This document shows, piece by piece, positions 63,775 through 64,000 of a stretch of 64,000 nucleotides of DNA. The notes below the pieces were generated by a model that worked only from the letters and a program-made list of their open reading frames with translations, did not search any database and was not told where the DNA came from. A program made the translations under genes and the position numbers. Source of the DNA: Amphibalanus amphitrite (lineage: Eukaryota > Arthropoda > Thecostraca > Balanomorpha > Balanidae); NCBI RefSeq assembly GCF_019059575.1, contig NW_024881671.1, positions 1 to 64,000 of the forward strand. Reading direction: 5' to 3'. Each line of letters opens with the position of its first letter. Positions within the stretch are counted from its first letter, which is position 1.

Positions 63775-63965
63775 GTATGCAGTGTGTGCCGAGTGCGCAG
63801 AATGCGGAGTGCGCGGATTGTGCGGACTGCGGACTGCGGATTGTGTCGAGTGTACGGACTTCGGACTGCGGATTGTGCCGGGTGCGCGGACTGCGGAGTG
63901 CGGAGTGTGCGGACTGCGGAGTGCGGAGTGTGCGGACTGCAGACCGTGCAGTTTGCGGAATATGG
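63775..63965. repeat. TGCGGA/GTGCGGAG minisatellite
   Basis: Irregular tandem units of TGCGGACTGCGGAGTGCGGA and variants, about 190 bp, near the window end. Confidence 0.85.
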
Positions 63966-64000
63966 CCGGTGATAGGGTGGACGGCGCTAGGACACGCCAT

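Overview
The window is animal nuclear DNA: split genes with GT/AG introns, an adhesion GPCR, a DEG/ENaC channel, MADF-BESS and PIF/Harbinger genes, and a very high transposon load. Coding sequence is GC-rich with strong preference for G or C at third positions. An arthropod is likely, perhaps a crustacean such as a barnacle, but that is a guess from gene style. I saw no rRNA, tRNA or CRISPR.

Layout. 1-2.0 kb: a GA microsatellite and the 3' part of a LINE (minus). 3.8-5.9 kb: two TTAA-flanked non-autonomous elements in tandem (E1, E2). 6.9-8.4 kb: a DEG/ENaC channel (plus). 9.4-22.6 kb: 23 exons of an adhesion GPCR (minus), convergent with the channel. Reading 5' to 3', they encode two cadherin repeats, FN3, six EGF repeats, HormR, GAIN/GPS, seven helices and a long tail. 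A further exon encoding a signal peptide, with matching phase, lies at 53.35-53.40 kb. The gene would then span about 44 kb and predict 1,589 residues. Its first intron would be about 30.8 kb.

That proposed intron is a transposon nest: a 274-bp MITE, tetranucleotide and GC-rich satellites, TTAA elements E3-E7, a Tc1/mariner element with DD37E spacing, hAT fragments, and a complete-looking 9.9-kb PIF/Harbinger element carrying a DDE transposase gene, a MADF-BESS gene and a 1-kb palindrome. Smaller insertions (a hAT copy and two SINE-like repeats, each with target-site duplications) sit in introns further 3'. A young Ty3/Gypsy element (53.64-60.79 kb) lies about 240 bp upstream of the signal-peptide exon. 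E8 lies at 61.4-62.5 kb.

The strongest candidate for something undescribed is the set of eight TTAA elements (0.9-1.2 kb each, about 13% of the window). All share one asymmetric blueprint: CCC next to TTAA; a short tag present once at one end and twice at the other; a subterminal hairpin with G-run and C-run stems; and an interior packed with AGGTCA half-sites and TGACGTCA palindromes. The tag and hairpin core are private to each element yet match at its two ends. One insertion has an empty site preserved elsewhere in the window.
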